From Pedobacter frigiditerrae (lineage in GTDB: Bacteria; Bacteroidota; Bacteroidia; Sphingobacteriales; Sphingobacteriaceae): a stretch of DNA of 64,000 bases. Of the stretch, positions 32,533 through 42,185 are shown one piece after another; within the stretch, counting starts at the first letter, position 1, and each line of letters begins with the position of its first letter. The position numbers were made by a program, and so were the translations under genes. The DNA lies in assembly GCF_004331645.1 (NCBI RefSeq), contig NZ_SJSK01000007.1:151956-215955 (forward strand). Reading direction: 5' to 3'. The notes under the pieces are model-generated. The model was not told the origin of the DNA, searched no databases, and saw only the letters and a program-made list of their open reading frames with translations.

Positions 32533-32554
32533 TATTGTAATTTAATTTACAGCA

Positions 32555-32589
32555 TAAAAAAGCCTCGATAATTTATCGAGGCTTTTTTT
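32555..32589 (+). terminator. Terminator of rplU-rpmA
   Basis: AGCCTCGATA-AATT-TATCGAGGCT (a perfect 10-bp stem, 4-nt loop) with A tract in front and seven T behind. Confidence 0.9.
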
Positions 32590-32618
32590 GTTTGCCATTT
32601 TTTTATAAGGTCTTCGAC

Positions 32619-32635
32619 TCCCGAAAAAATCGGGA
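32619..32635. repeat. REP-like palindrome, variant TCCCGAaaaaaTCGGGA
   Basis: Same arms as the 18-bp palindrome, with a five-A spacer. Nearby GACAAGCTCAGGATGACA (about 32717-32734) is another repeat-type sequence common between genes in this group. Confidence 0.7.
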
Positions 32636-32767
32636 CAGGTACGCTCAGACTGACATTCATTCTCTTGGTTCCATCAGCTAAAGCAGACGACAATATATTA
32701 GACTAACTATCCTTCGACAAGCTCAGGATGACAGCGCCTAATGAACAAATGACACCAGTGAACTAAA

Positions 32768-33730
32768 TTACCTCTCTCTCTCCAGAATCTGCTGCACCAA
32801 TTCTCTAAACTGATATTTCTTTTCATCAGCAACCGCTAAACTATCTAATGCCTGATTAGCTTTTGTTAGGTATTTGTCCATTTCGGCAGTTGCCAATTCC
32901 TTAATATCGTATTTGTTATAAAGACTGGTTACTTCGTTAACTTTGATATCTTGGTCTACAGTAATGCTAGTTAGGCTATCAGATTCATCACCTTGTGCCA
33001 AGGTTAATGTTTTTAAATGTAAAAAGGTTTTTTTATTGGCAATGATATCTCCTCCAACTTGTTTGCCGAACTTTTCTGGATTACCATAAACATCTAAAAT
33101 GTCATCTTGTAATTGAAAGGCAACACCTAAATTTTCTCCGAATTCGTATAATAAATCGGCATCTACAGAATTTGCGCCACCAACTATTGCACCTAATTTC
33201 ATTGCACCGCCTAATAAAACAGCAGTTTTAAGACGGATCATCTCTAAATATTCACCAATGCTTACGTCGGTACGCTGTTCAAACTCCATGTCTAATTGCT
33301 GACCTTCACAGACGCCTTGAGCTGTAGCATTAAAAGTATCTAATACTGGTTTTAGCACTAATAAATCAACCTTTGAAAGGTGCTTGTTAGATTCGACCAT
33401 CATTACATCCCCACTTAATATCGCATTATTAACGCCCCATTTTTCGTGAACGGTTATTTTTCCCCTGCGTAGGGGAGCATTATCCATGATATCATCATGT
33501 ACCAAGGTGAAATTATGGAAGGTTTCTATAGCCAATGCCACATCAAGTGCCTTATGAATTTCTGTCGTAAATAATTCTGTAGCCATTAAAACCATCACTG
33601 GCCTAATTCTTTTACCTCCTAAACTCATGATATAACGTATAGGTTCGTATAAATCTTTAGGATGATTAGGGTACTCTATATTCGGTATAGCTTCTTCTAT
33701 AATTTGTTGTAGTTGTATTGGACTGTGCAT
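32768..33730 (-). CDS. Polyprenyl (isoprenyl) diphosphate synthase family protein
   Basis: 320 aa, head-to-tail condensation of IPP with allylic diphosphates. Both Asp-rich motifs are present: first DDIMD (in LVHDDIMDNAPLRRG) and second DDILD (in FQLQDDILDVYG). KRIRP (GGKRIRP) binds substrate. Chain length cannot be told with certainty; short- to medium-chain (farnesyl/geranylgeranyl) is likely. Last gene of a four-gene operon starting with RNase R (gaps 3-8 bp). Confidence 0.94.
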   Translation of the reverse strand: MHSPIQLQQIIEEAIPNIEYPNHPKDLYEPIRYIMSLGGKRIRPVMVLMATELFTTEIHKALDVALAIETFHNFTLVHDDIMDNAPLRRGKITVHEKWGVNNAILSGDVMMVESNKHLSKVDLLVLKPVLDTFNATAQGVCEGQQLDMEFEQRTDVSIGEYLEMIRLKTAVLLGGAMKLGAIVGGANSVDADLLYEFGENLGVAFQLQDDILDVYGNPEKFGKQVGGDIIANKKTFLHLKTLTLAQGDESDSLTSITVDQDIKVNEVTSLYNKYDIKELATAEMDKYLTKANQALDSLAVADEKKYQFRELVQQILERER

Positions 33731-33733
33731 TGT

Positions 33734-34924
33734 TTATGGGTTAGTCATGGTGCCAAAAGCAGATTTGCTTTCCATCATTTTGATGAATGAATCTTCTAAG
33801 GCGGTTTGTTTTACAATTGGATTGTTCTTCCAAAATTCTGCATCATATTTAATGGAGAGAATGGTTTTTTGATCTTGAGTTTTAGAATCCAGAGATCGAT
33901 AATTTTGTTTTTTTAAACTTTCATCAACCTTAAAAATAGTTAATAAAGAGTTTACATTGATATTAGCTAGCGACTTTCCATAGTTAATTGAAAGAGTGAG
34001 TTTTGTAGAGATACTTTCAAGGACTGGATATTCTTTATCATCTCCATTAAAAGTTGCAACGGTGTTTAAAAAAGGAGGGATTTTTACTATGGTTGTTGGG
34101 AAATCCATAGGAATACTAAAAATATCATTCTCTAATCTATATATTTTAAAATCTCTTGTACCCACGTAATAGGTAGAGTTTACATAAAATAACTTTCTCC
34201 TCGGACTTTTGAATTTACAAGTTATCACTGCAATATCTTGGTTTGGTTGTTCGATGTATTTTTCGATGGAAATTTCATATTCTTTTAATGTGTACAAATT
34301 TATGAATTTCCCTTCCTGCTCTGGCAATAATACACCACTAAAAATTAAGGTTAGAAAAGATTGATTGGCAATGGCAAATTCGCCTTGTTCGGTGTCTTCT
34401 GCAAATCGTGTTTGTTTAACTATCCAGCCTTTTGCAGCTTTAGTGTTCCATTTCAAATCGTAAAACATCTCATAAACCTTGCTAGGCTTATTGTTAATGC
34501 TAGTTAATTGCCTGTAAAAAGCATTAGCGTAGATTTGCTTGCCAGCATTGTCTTTTGCTTTTTTTAATGCTGCTTTTATTAAGTTTTCTGCTTTGTTAGC
34601 ATCTATTACTACTTCGTTTAAGTTTGTTACAGCAGGTTTTAGCTTAATTATTAGCTTAGATGGGTTAGGCTGTATGAAGTTGGTTTCTCCCAATAGATAG
34701 CTAACATGGCTAAATCTTACTTTTGCGGGATAGCTTTCAACCTTAATTACAAATTCTCCATTTTCATTGGTTACTGTAGCTAAATTTGTTCCTGTTATAC
34801 CTAGGGATACAAAAGCAATTCCTTTTCCTGTGGTTGCATCAACAACAACTCCTTGTATGTTTTGGGCAGAGAGTTGAAAGACAAATAAAATTAAACTCGA
34901 GAAAAGGAAAAAACACTTCTTCAT
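33734..34924 (-). CDS. Carboxypeptidase-regulatory-domain protein, duplicated copy 2
   Basis: 396 aa, secreted (signal ends LSAQ). N-terminal CarboxypepD_reg-like domain (about 20-105: NIQGVVVDATTGKGIAFVSL, SHVSYLLGE), then a large domain of unknown function that shares extended similarity with the gene just upstream. Their 3' ends are identical over 41 bp (33741-33781 and 34940-34980), coding for SFIKMMESKSAFGTMTNP in both. Predicted surface or periplasmic protein, no enzymatic motif. Confidence 0.8.
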   Translation of the reverse strand: MKKCFFLFSSLILFVFQLSAQNIQGVVVDATTGKGIAFVSLGITGTNLATVTNENGEFVIKVESYPAKVRFSHVSYLLGETNFIQPNPSKLIIKLKPAVTNLNEVVIDANKAENLIKAALKKAKDNAGKQIYANAFYRQLTSINNKPSKVYEMFYDLKWNTKAAKGWIVKQTRFAEDTEQGEFAIANQSFLTLIFSGVLLPEQEGKFINLYTLKEYEISIEKYIEQPNQDIAVITCKFKSPRRKLFYVNSTYYVGTRDFKIYRLENDIFSIPMDFPTTIVKIPPFLNTVATFNGDDKEYPVLESISTKLTLSINYGKSLANINVNSLLTIFKVDESLKKQNYRSLDSKTQDQKTILSIKYDAEFWKNNPIVKQTALEDSFIKMMESKSAFGTMTNP

Positions 34925-34932
34925 TGATTTTT

Positions 34933-36117
34933 CTATGGATTAGTCATGGTGCCAAAAGCAGATTTGCTTTCCATCATTTTAATAAAAGAACCCTCTAATG
35001 TGGTTTGCTTAACAATTGGATTGTTTCTCCAAAATGCAGCATCGTATCTTATAGATTCTATCACACTTTTATCTTGAGTTTTTCTGTTTAACGTTTCGAA
35101 CTGTTGATTCTTTAGATTGTCATCAATATTAAAAATGGTTAATAGCGAGCTTACAGAGGTGTTCAAATTCTGACGGCCAGTTTTAAGACTTAAATTTAAT
35201 TTGGTAGAAACACTTTCTAGAACAGGGAAAAGACGCCCAAAACCATTAAATGTAGCAATTGTAGTTGCTAGTGGTGGATATTTTGGAGTAGCTTCTGAAA
35301 ACTTCATTGGTAAATTAAATAAGCTGTTTTCTAATCTATAAATACCATAATCATCCATTCCGATATAATAGATTGAATTAACGTAATAAGTATTTCTATT
35401 CCCTTTTTTGTATTTACACGTTACTACTGCAATCTTTTGATTTTCTTGTTCGATGTATTTATCAATTGATATTTCATAATCGGCAAGGGTTACTAAACTT
35501 ACAAATTTACCACCTTTTTCTGGTAAGAGATAACCAGAATATAAAAATGTTAAATAAGACTGATTGCTCATTGAAAAAGCTACTTCTTCATTTGATTCTG
35601 CAAATCTACTTTGTTTGGCTACCCAACCTTGTACTCTTCTTGTGGTCCATTGCAGGTCGTAGAATAATTCATAAATCTGGCTTGGCTTATTGTTAACAGT
35701 TGTTAATTGCCTATAGAAAGCGTTGGCATAGAAATTTATGCTAGCAAAACCTTTCGCTTTTTCGAGTGCTGCCCTAACTAGTCTTTGCCCTTTGTAAGGA
35801 TCTATGGTAACTTCATTAAGCGTAATGCTAGCAGGTTTTAGTTTTACAACCAAGCTAGCCTGACTTTCATTTAATATTAAATCTGCTAAAAGATAGCTAA
35901 CGTGACTACATCTTAATTTTGCAGGGTAATTGGTTACCCTTAATACGAAATCGCCACTTTCATTACTTACAGTGGCGCTATTAGTTCCTAAAATACCAAC
36001 AGATACAAAGGGGATACCTGCTCCAGTAAGTTCATCTATTATTTTACCTTGTAAAACTTGAGCTTTAACAAAGTTTATAAATGAGATAAAAAAAATGAAT
36101 AAAAACAGTCTTTTCAT
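34933..36117 (-). CDS. Carboxypeptidase-regulatory-domain protein, duplicated copy 1
   Basis: 394 aa, signal peptide (ends VKAQ). N-terminal CarboxypepD_reg domain (VLQGKIIDELTGAGIPFVSV), then a domain shared with the neighbouring copy (YANAFYRQLT, NKPSQIYELFYDLQWT, SFIKMM ending). 3 bp from RNase R and 8 bp before copy 2. Tandem duplicate of unknown function. Confidence 0.8.
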   Translation of the reverse strand: MKRLFLFIFFISFINFVKAQVLQGKIIDELTGAGIPFVSVGILGTNSATVSNESGDFVLRVTNYPAKLRCSHVSYLLADLILNESQASLVVKLKPASITLNEVTIDPYKGQRLVRAALEKAKGFASINFYANAFYRQLTTVNNKPSQIYELFYDLQWTTRRVQGWVAKQSRFAESNEEVAFSMSNQSYLTFLYSGYLLPEKGGKFVSLVTLADYEISIDKYIEQENQKIAVVTCKYKKGNRNTYYVNSIYYIGMDDYGIYRLENSLFNLPMKFSEATPKYPPLATTIATFNGFGRLFPVLESVSTKLNLSLKTGRQNLNTSVSSLLTIFNIDDNLKNQQFETLNRKTQDKSVIESIRYDAAFWRNNPIVKQTTLEGSFIKMMESKSAFGTMTNP

Positions 36118-36120
36118 TGC

Positions 36121-38262
36121 TTAGTCTTGTATCAGTGAAAAGTCTATTTGGCGTTTTGAAAGGTCTACTTTTTTAACCTTTACCTGTACTTCATCTCCTA
36201 ATTGGTATTTTTTATGTTTTCGTTGACCAACAATGCAGTAATTTTTCTCATCCCAAACATAAAAATCATCAGTAATATCTCTCAAGCGAATCATTCCTTC
36301 ACATTTATTCTCAGAAATTTCTACATACATTCCCCATTCGGTAACACCCGATATAATTCCAGTGTAAATACTTCCGATATTCCCTTCTAAAAATTCTGCT
36401 TGTTTATACTTAATGGAAGCTCTTTCTGCATCGGAAGCACGTTTTTCCATAGCAGATGAGTGAGAACTTGCAGTTTCATATTCTTCGGCATTTGCCGAAC
36501 GGCCACCATCTAAGTATAAAGCCAAAAGGCGATGCACCATGACATCGGGATAACGGCGAATAGGAGAGGTGAAATGCGTATAATGGTCAAAAGCTAAGCC
36601 ATAATGACTTGTTTTTTTTGTGGTATAAATTGCCTTGGCCATGGAACGAATAGCCAACTGTGTTAACATATTCTGTTCTTTTTTACCTTCAACATCTTCC
36701 ATTAAAAAGTTTAATGACTTAGCGATATCTTTATCTGTTTTGGTATTAATTTTATAACCAAAACGAGAAGCAAAGGCAGCAAAGTTATTTAAGTTTTCTA
36801 AGTTTGGAGAATCGTGTGAACGATAAACAAATGTATATTTGTTCTTTCCGTTGCCTTTTTTGGCAATAAATTCGGCCACTTTTTTGTTTGCCAACAACAT
36901 AAAATCTTCAATTAACTTATGTGCATCCTTACGTTCCTTTACATAAACGCCAATCGGTTTTCCACGTTCATCAAGTTTAAATTTAACCTCTGTGCTTTCG
37001 AAACTGATGGCTCCATTTTTAAACTTCCTATCACGTAAAATATAAGCTAGTTCATTCAGTTTTAAAATTTCCTCAGCGTAATCACCTGCTTTTGCTTCAA
37101 TAACTTCTTGGGCTTCTTCGTAACTGAAACGTCTATCAGAATGGATAGTTGTTCTGCCAAACCATTCACTTTTAATGTTTGCTTCGCTATCTAATTCAAA
37201 AACAGCAGCAAAACATAATTTATCTTCATTTGGACGCAATGAACATACACCATTGCTCAGTCTTTCTGGTAACATTGGTATAACTCTATCTACTAAATAG
37301 ACTGATGTAGCACGCTCGTAAGCTTCTTTATCTAAGGCACTGTTAGGTTTTACATAATGAGAAACATCAGCGATGTGAACACCAACTTCAAAGTTTCCGT
37401 TAGGTAGTTTTTTAAATGAAATGGCATCATCAAAATCTTTTGCATCCGCAGGGTCAATGGTGAAAGTAACGGTGTCTCTAAAATCTTTTCTGTCTTTTTC
37501 TTTTATTTCTGCTTCGCTAACTGTTTCTGGAATGGCATTGGCTTCTTTTTCTACTTCAGCAGGAAAACTCAAAGGAAAACCATATTGAGCTAATATGGCA
37601 TTCATTTCGGTATCGTTTTCGCCCTGTGTGCCTAAAACATTAATTATTTTTCCAATAGGATTTTTAGCGCCTTCGGGCCAATCGGTTATGCTAACTTGTA
37701 CTTTCTGACCATTTTTGGCGCCATTTAAATCGCTCAAAGGCACAAAAATATCATGCAACATTTTACGGTCATCAGGTATGATAAAAGCAAAACGTTCAGA
37801 AACTTTGGCAACCCCAATGAAGTCTGTTTTGGCTCTAGTTATAATTTCTACAATCTCACCTTCATTTCTACGTCCGCTGGTTTTTTTTCCAAATACGTGA
37901 ACCTTAACAATATCTCCGTGTAAGGCATTGCGCAATTTACGTGGTGCCACGAAAATATCTTTTTCAAACTCATCATCGGGAACAATAAAAGCTGATCCAT
38001 CAGCGGTCATGTCAACTTTACCAGTTATAAATACTTTTTGTTCTTTTAATCTAAACTTTCCACGTTCTGGGCGAATGAATAAACCATTCTCCGTTTGTTC
38101 TACTAATACTTCTAAAATCGTATCAATAGCAGCTTTATCACTTAAATTTAGCTTGGCAGCAACTTGTTTGTGGTTAAGTGCCACATTTTTGTTTTTCTCG
38201 AATATATCACTAATCATCTGTGTTAAAACGAGTTTAAATTGAGAATTTTTATTTTTTGCCAT
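36121..38262 (-). CDS. rnr: Ribonuclease R
   Basis: 713 aa exoribonuclease (3'-5', RNB family) that degrades structured RNA. Order: N-terminal winged-helix-like (LNHKQVAAKLNLSDKAAIDT), two cold-shock domains (ITGKVDMTADGSAFIVPDDE; TDFIGVAKVSERFAFIIPDD), the RNB catalytic region with DPADAKDFDDAISF (four Asp for metals) and SHDSPN..., and a C-terminal S1 domain (GIISGVTEWGMYVEISENKC) with a basic end. First gene of the operon. Confidence 0.97.
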   Translation of the reverse strand: MAKNKNSQFKLVLTQMISDIFEKNKNVALNHKQVAAKLNLSDKAAIDTILEVLVEQTENGLFIRPERGKFRLKEQKVFITGKVDMTADGSAFIVPDDEFEKDIFVAPRKLRNALHGDIVKVHVFGKKTSGRRNEGEIVEIITRAKTDFIGVAKVSERFAFIIPDDRKMLHDIFVPLSDLNGAKNGQKVQVSITDWPEGAKNPIGKIINVLGTQGENDTEMNAILAQYGFPLSFPAEVEKEANAIPETVSEAEIKEKDRKDFRDTVTFTIDPADAKDFDDAISFKKLPNGNFEVGVHIADVSHYVKPNSALDKEAYERATSVYLVDRVIPMLPERLSNGVCSLRPNEDKLCFAAVFELDSEANIKSEWFGRTTIHSDRRFSYEEAQEVIEAKAGDYAEEILKLNELAYILRDRKFKNGAISFESTEVKFKLDERGKPIGVYVKERKDAHKLIEDFMLLANKKVAEFIAKKGNGKNKYTFVYRSHDSPNLENLNNFAAFASRFGYKINTKTDKDIAKSLNFLMEDVEGKKEQNMLTQLAIRSMAKAIYTTKKTSHYGLAFDHYTHFTSPIRRYPDVMVHRLLALYLDGGRSANAEEYETASSHSSAMEKRASDAERASIKYKQAEFLEGNIGSIYTGIISGVTEWGMYVEISENKCEGMIRLRDITDDFYVWDEKNYCIVGQRKHKKYQLGDEVQVKVKKVDLSKRQIDFSLIQD

Positions 38263-38401
38263 AGCTATTTACGTATAATATCGAAGATAGGAAATGTATA
38301 TTAAGCTTGTAGTATTTTTTCCAATAAATAACGTTTCTATAACACAATTGAAGCGATTTAATTGTTTGAAAAGCAAAGCCTGTTTTTATAGGAAGGTCAG
38401 T

Positions 38402-38462
38402 CCCGCTTTTTGTTTCAATCTTTTTGGCTCTGAAGCCAAAAAGTATTTCCACTTCAATCGGG
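38402..38462. repeat. Nested hairpin repeat upstream of rnr
   Basis: TTTTTGGCT-CTGA-AGCCAAAAA (38421-38442) is a perfect hairpin. It is enclosed by CCCG (38403-38406) and CGGG (38459-38462) and by CAATC words on both sides. This resembles repeat-type elements found between Pedobacter genes. No gene lies in 38263-38560. Confidence 0.6.
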
Positions 38463-38560
38463 TTTAAAAATAAATTCTGTGCTAAGAACTGCGAAATAGC
38501 CATCCGATAAACATTGTAACACGTATATATTCATCAACTAGAAAAAAAGCAAAATACTGA

Positions 38561-39556
38561 ATGAAGAAAGTATTACTCATATCTATTTTCTCCTTACTTT
38601 CTTTTACTGGTCTTGCCCAGAAAGGAAATATAGACTCACTAATCGAAAAAAAACAGCAACTCAATTTAGGCTATATTTCATTATATAAAGAAAATAGTGA
38701 AATGTCTTATACTTCGCCTGGTGGCGAAATTGGAGCTCCTTCAGGTTATGTGATTAACGGAAAGCTAACCACATCTTATATGTTATTTGCACCCAGAAGT
38801 TTACCAATTGCATTTTCCTTTAATCCAGATTTTACAGCTAGAGTTAGGACTGATAAATCTGCTGGTGTAAGGACACCAAGCTTTAGGTTGACTGGAACAT
38901 TTTACGTGAGGTTAAACGATGATATTAAAAGATACAAATATGCACAGCTTAGTTTTACGCATCATTCCAATGGACAAGATGGAGATGCGATTCTTACCGA
39001 TGGTTCCATAAATACAAAAACAGGTAATTTCAACACAAACTATTTAACTGCCGCATATAGGTTTGGGTATTTTACATCTGCCAAATCGGCGACTGGAATT
39101 TACTATTCTTACAACCACAAAGTTGGTTTAGAATGGCATAAATGGTTTAATTTTGAACCTGCATTAATTGGAGATTATGGTTTTACCAGACTTAATTATG
39201 ATTTCTCTTATAGAATTTACCAAATTTACCACGGGCAAAGAGGTGGTTGGAAAAAGATAAGCCAAACAAATGCTACTGGTAAAAATACATTGGAAAAAGA
39301 AACTTGGCGTTTTAATGGACAATTCTCTTATGCAGTTAATAAATATGCCAATCAAGATTTTTTTACACCCAAAAGAAGATTAAACGTAGAAGGTTCTGCC
39401 AATTATAGTTTACCTTTTATGCAAAATGTTTTTGTAATGGCCAGCTTTGGTTATTACGGAGAAGACCCTTATAATATCTATTTTAAAGATAAATATGCTT
39501 TTATGAGATTTGGGATTTCGAGTACTTTTTCTAGGTATAAGGTCAGAGAGCATTAA
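38561..39556 (+). CDS. Outer-membrane barrel with phospholipase A (OMPLA)-like HxSNG motif
   Basis: 331 aa. Signal peptide (MKKVLLISIFSLLSFTGLAQ), then beta-barrel strands. FTHHSNGQDGD carries H134 and S136, matching the H-x-S-N-G active-site motif of outer-membrane phospholipase A (H142/S144 in E. coli PldA). A conserved Asn follows further on (NFNTNYLTAAYRFGYF). The fold length and N-terminus are also compatible. This is an inference from the motif; the protein is longer than E. coli PldA (289 aa). Convergent with the ABC gene. Confidence 0.6.
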   Translation: MKKVLLISIFSLLSFTGLAQKGNIDSLIEKKQQLNLGYISLYKENSEMSYTSPGGEIGAPSGYVINGKLTTSYMLFAPRSLPIAFSFNPDFTARVRTDKSAGVRTPSFRLTGTFYVRLNDDIKRYKYAQLSFTHHSNGQDGDAILTDGSINTKTGNFNTNYLTAAYRFGYFTSAKSATGIYYSYNHKVGLEWHKWFNFEPALIGDYGFTRLNYDFSYRIYQIYHGQRGGWKKISQTNATGKNTLEKETWRFNGQFSYAVNKYANQDFFTPKRRLNVEGSANYSLPFMQNVFVMASFGYYGEDPYNIYFKDKYAFMRFGISSTFSRYKVREH

Positions 39557-39596
39557 TCCTAAAATCATTCAATCCAAAAAATCCTAGTCAAGACAA

Positions 39597-41315
39597 TTAA
39601 ACCGCAATACTCTCTTTACCCGGAATAGCTTCAATCAATTTTTTAGTGTATTCTGCTTGTGGAGAATTGTATATTATTTCAGGGAAACCTTCTTCTTCAA
39701 CTTTGCCTTTGTTCATTACAATCATTCGGTCTGAGATGTGTTTAACTACCGCTAAATCATGGGATATGAAAATGTAGGTTAAGCCAAATTCTTGTTGTAG
39801 CTCTCTTAACAAATTCAATACTTGCGCTTGGACAGAAACATCCAATGCTGATACAGATTCATCGCAAATGATAAATTTGGGTTGCAAGGCTAATGCTCTT
39901 GCAATTACAATTCTTTGTCGCTGACCACCAGAAAACTCGTGAGGATAACGATCAAAATGTTCTGGATTTAGGTTTACCTTTTCTAACAGATTTAAAACAT
40001 GGGCTTTTCGTTCCTTATCTGTATTAAATACCTGATGAACTTGCAATGGTTCCATTATGGCATTACCAACAGTTATTTTTGGATTTAAGGAAGAATAAGG
40101 GTCTTGAAAAATGATTTGCACATCCCTGCGCATTTTCCTTAAATCTCCTTTACCTAAAGTAGTTAAATCTGTACCATCAAATATTACTTTTCCTGAGGTT
40201 GGTTCAACTAAACGTAAAATGCTTCTTCCTAAAGTGGTTTTACCGCAACCAGATTCGCCAACCAAACCTAAAGTTTCGCCTGGGAAAACGTCAAAGGAAA
40301 TATCATCAACCGCTTTTACGTATGCAGATGTTTTACCAAATAAACCTTTTTTAATTGGGTACCAAGTGCATAGATTTTGGACTTGCAGTAATGGTTTTTG
40401 TGTGTATAATTCGTGTCGTCTTTGCTCAATTTCTTGGTTGGTGTAGCTATTAATCTCCAACAGATGTTGAACGTTAACAGCTTTATCTTCATTTAAAAAA
40501 TCTGCAACAATAGGTAGTTTTTTTAACCTGCGCTGTGGTGCTGGTCTACAAGCTAAAAGCCCTTTTGTATAAGGATGTTGTGGATTTTCGAATATTTGTT
40601 TCGCTGGTCCTTGCTCTACAATATTGCCTTTGTACATCACTAACAATTCATCGGCAATTTCGCTAATTACCGCTAAATCGTGAGAGATGAAAATCAATCC
40701 CATGTTGCGCTCATCTTTTAGACGCAATAAGAGCTCTAAAATTGTTTTCTGAACAGTTACGTCTAGTGCTGTAGTTGGCTCGTCTGCAATGAGTAATTCG
40801 GGGTTGCAACTTAACGCCATGGCAATCATTACCCTTTGTTTTTGTCCACCAGACAGTTGATGTGGATAACTATCAAAAATATTTTCTGGTCTTGGTAATT
40901 GAACTTCTTTAAATAAGGCGATGGTTTGTGCTTTTGCTTTCTCTTTATCTACTTTTTGGTGTAATATAATGGCTTCTTGAACTTGGTAACCACAAGTAAA
41001 TACAGGGTTTAAGGAAGTCATTGGTTCTTGAAAGATCATGGCCATTTTATTGCCACGATAACTTCTTATTTCATGGTCTGATAGCTTTAGTAAGCTGATG
41101 TTATCAAAATCTATTTCGCCAGTGATCTGTGTGTTCTTAGAATCGTGTAAACGCATGATAGAAAAAGAGGTGACCGATTTTCCAGAACCAGATTCGCCTA
41201 CAATACCTAAAACCTTACCTTTTTCTAAATTGAAACTTACTTGATGTACAGCTTCGCTCCAAGTTTTTTCTTCTCGGTTAAAAAAGGAAATGGCTAATTC
41301 TTTTACGTTTAACAT
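39597..41315 (-). CDS. Fused oligopeptide/dipeptide ABC transporter ATPase (DppD-DppF type)
   Basis: 572 aa with two complete ABC ATPase domains. First: Walker A GESGSGKS (about 39), signature LSGGQKQR, Walker B LLIADEPTT. Second: Walker A GESGCGKT (about 353), signature FSGGQRQR, Walker B FIICDESVS. The C-terminal oligopeptide-ABC extension is seen after each domain (PQHPYTKGLLACRPAP; PQAEYTKKLIEAIPG). It energises peptide uptake, like YejF/GsiA. The permeases and binding protein are not in the window. 1-bp overlap with the exonuclease gene. Confidence 0.92.
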   Translation of the reverse strand: MLNVKELAISFFNREEKTWSEAVHQVSFNLEKGKVLGIVGESGSGKSVTSFSIMRLHDSKNTQITGEIDFDNISLLKLSDHEIRSYRGNKMAMIFQEPMTSLNPVFTCGYQVQEAIILHQKVDKEKAKAQTIALFKEVQLPRPENIFDSYPHQLSGGQKQRVMIAMALSCNPELLIADEPTTALDVTVQKTILELLLRLKDERNMGLIFISHDLAVISEIADELLVMYKGNIVEQGPAKQIFENPQHPYTKGLLACRPAPQRRLKKLPIVADFLNEDKAVNVQHLLEINSYTNQEIEQRRHELYTQKPLLQVQNLCTWYPIKKGLFGKTSAYVKAVDDISFDVFPGETLGLVGESGCGKTTLGRSILRLVEPTSGKVIFDGTDLTTLGKGDLRKMRRDVQIIFQDPYSSLNPKITVGNAIMEPLQVHQVFNTDKERKAHVLNLLEKVNLNPEHFDRYPHEFSGGQRQRIVIARALALQPKFIICDESVSALDVSVQAQVLNLLRELQQEFGLTYIFISHDLAVVKHISDRMIVMNKGKVEEEGFPEIIYNSPQAEYTKKLIEAIPGKESIAV

Positions 41316-42028
41316 TACTTCACTAAGGTAATATTTTCTGTTGGAATTGAAGGCAGACCTTTAAAACGTAATAAAATTTGTGCCGTTGTAATTACATCTT
41401 TTTGGCAATAAGTTATAATTCTGGGTAAATCTTTTTCTTGATAATAAATATCTTTAACCATACTGCCATCAATATCATCTTTTGGAGTGGGGATGTTAAA
41501 AATAGCGGCTAGTAAATTTAAGGAGGTATAGTTTTTATAATCGCCGAACTTCCAGAGTTCCATAGTGTCAATGTGAAGGATTTCCCAAGGTTTTTTGCCA
41601 GCAATTTGTAATTGGATTGGAATATCAATTCCATTGACTAACATTCGTCTGCATAAATAGGGGAAATCGAATTCTTTTCCATTGTGTGCACAAAGAATCT
41701 GGTCTTTTGGTTGTTTAGCCATTAACTCATTAAATTGTCTTAAAACGTCTGCCTCATCGTGCCCAAAATAAGAGTTAACCCTAAAATGAAGTTCACCTTT
41801 TTGATGATGAAAAAGACCAACACTAATGCAAATTATTTTGCCAAACTCTGCCCAAATGCCCGCTCTTTCATAAAAATCTGATGGGGTTTTGTGGTCTTTT
41901 CTAAGTAATTGAGTTTTGGTATCCCAGAGAGACTGCATCTGTTGTGGCATCTCTTCAAAAAACTGATAAAGCGGAACAGTCTCAATATCGATAACAAAAA
42001 CCTTATTTAAGTTAACTTCTTTAAGCAT
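41315..42028 (-). CDS. PolB-like 3'-5' exonuclease (DnaQ fold)
   Basis: 237 aa, DEDD superfamily. FVIDIETVPLYQF supplies the first D/E pair (D14, E16). CAHNGKEFDFPYLCRRM and YCQKDVITTAQ supply the other acidic residues. It matches the Bacteroidota family of predicted 3'-5' exonucleases related to PolB proofreading domains. Stand-alone, no polymerase. Its stop overlaps the ABC ATPase start by 1 bp. Confidence 0.9.
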   Translation of the reverse strand: MLKEVNLNKVFVIDIETVPLYQFFEEMPQQMQSLWDTKTQLLRKDHKTPSDFYERAGIWAEFGKIICISVGLFHHQKGELHFRVNSYFGHDEADVLRQFNELMAKQPKDQILCAHNGKEFDFPYLCRRMLVNGIDIPIQLQIAGKKPWEILHIDTMELWKFGDYKNYTSLNLLAAIFNIPTPKDDIDGSMVKDIYYQEKDLPRIITYCQKDVITTAQILLRFKGLPSIPTENITLVK

Positions 42029-42099
42029 AGGTAAAATGGTTAGCGTAAATTTAAATAGGGAAATTGAAGATATAGAAATTATTTGAATTACCCCTAAAT

Positions 42100-42150
42100 C
42101 CCCTAAAGGGGACTTGTTAGAATCAAAAAATCCCTCCCAATTTAATGGGA
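42100..42150. repeat. Two GC hairpins between the exonuclease and arginine decarboxylase genes
   Basis: CCCCTAAAGGGG (42100-42111) and TCCCA-atttaa-TGGGA (42135-42150). Repeat-type intergenic DNA; may act as transcript end for the decarboxylase gene. Confidence 0.45.
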
Positions 42151-42185
42151 AGGATTATAATCTTTGTTCTTTGCTCTTTTATCTC

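Noticed and set aside
38249..38503. 84-aa open frame overlapping the rnr start
   Set aside because: Contains the hairpin repeat 38421-38442 and overlaps rnr by 14 bp; no family likeness.
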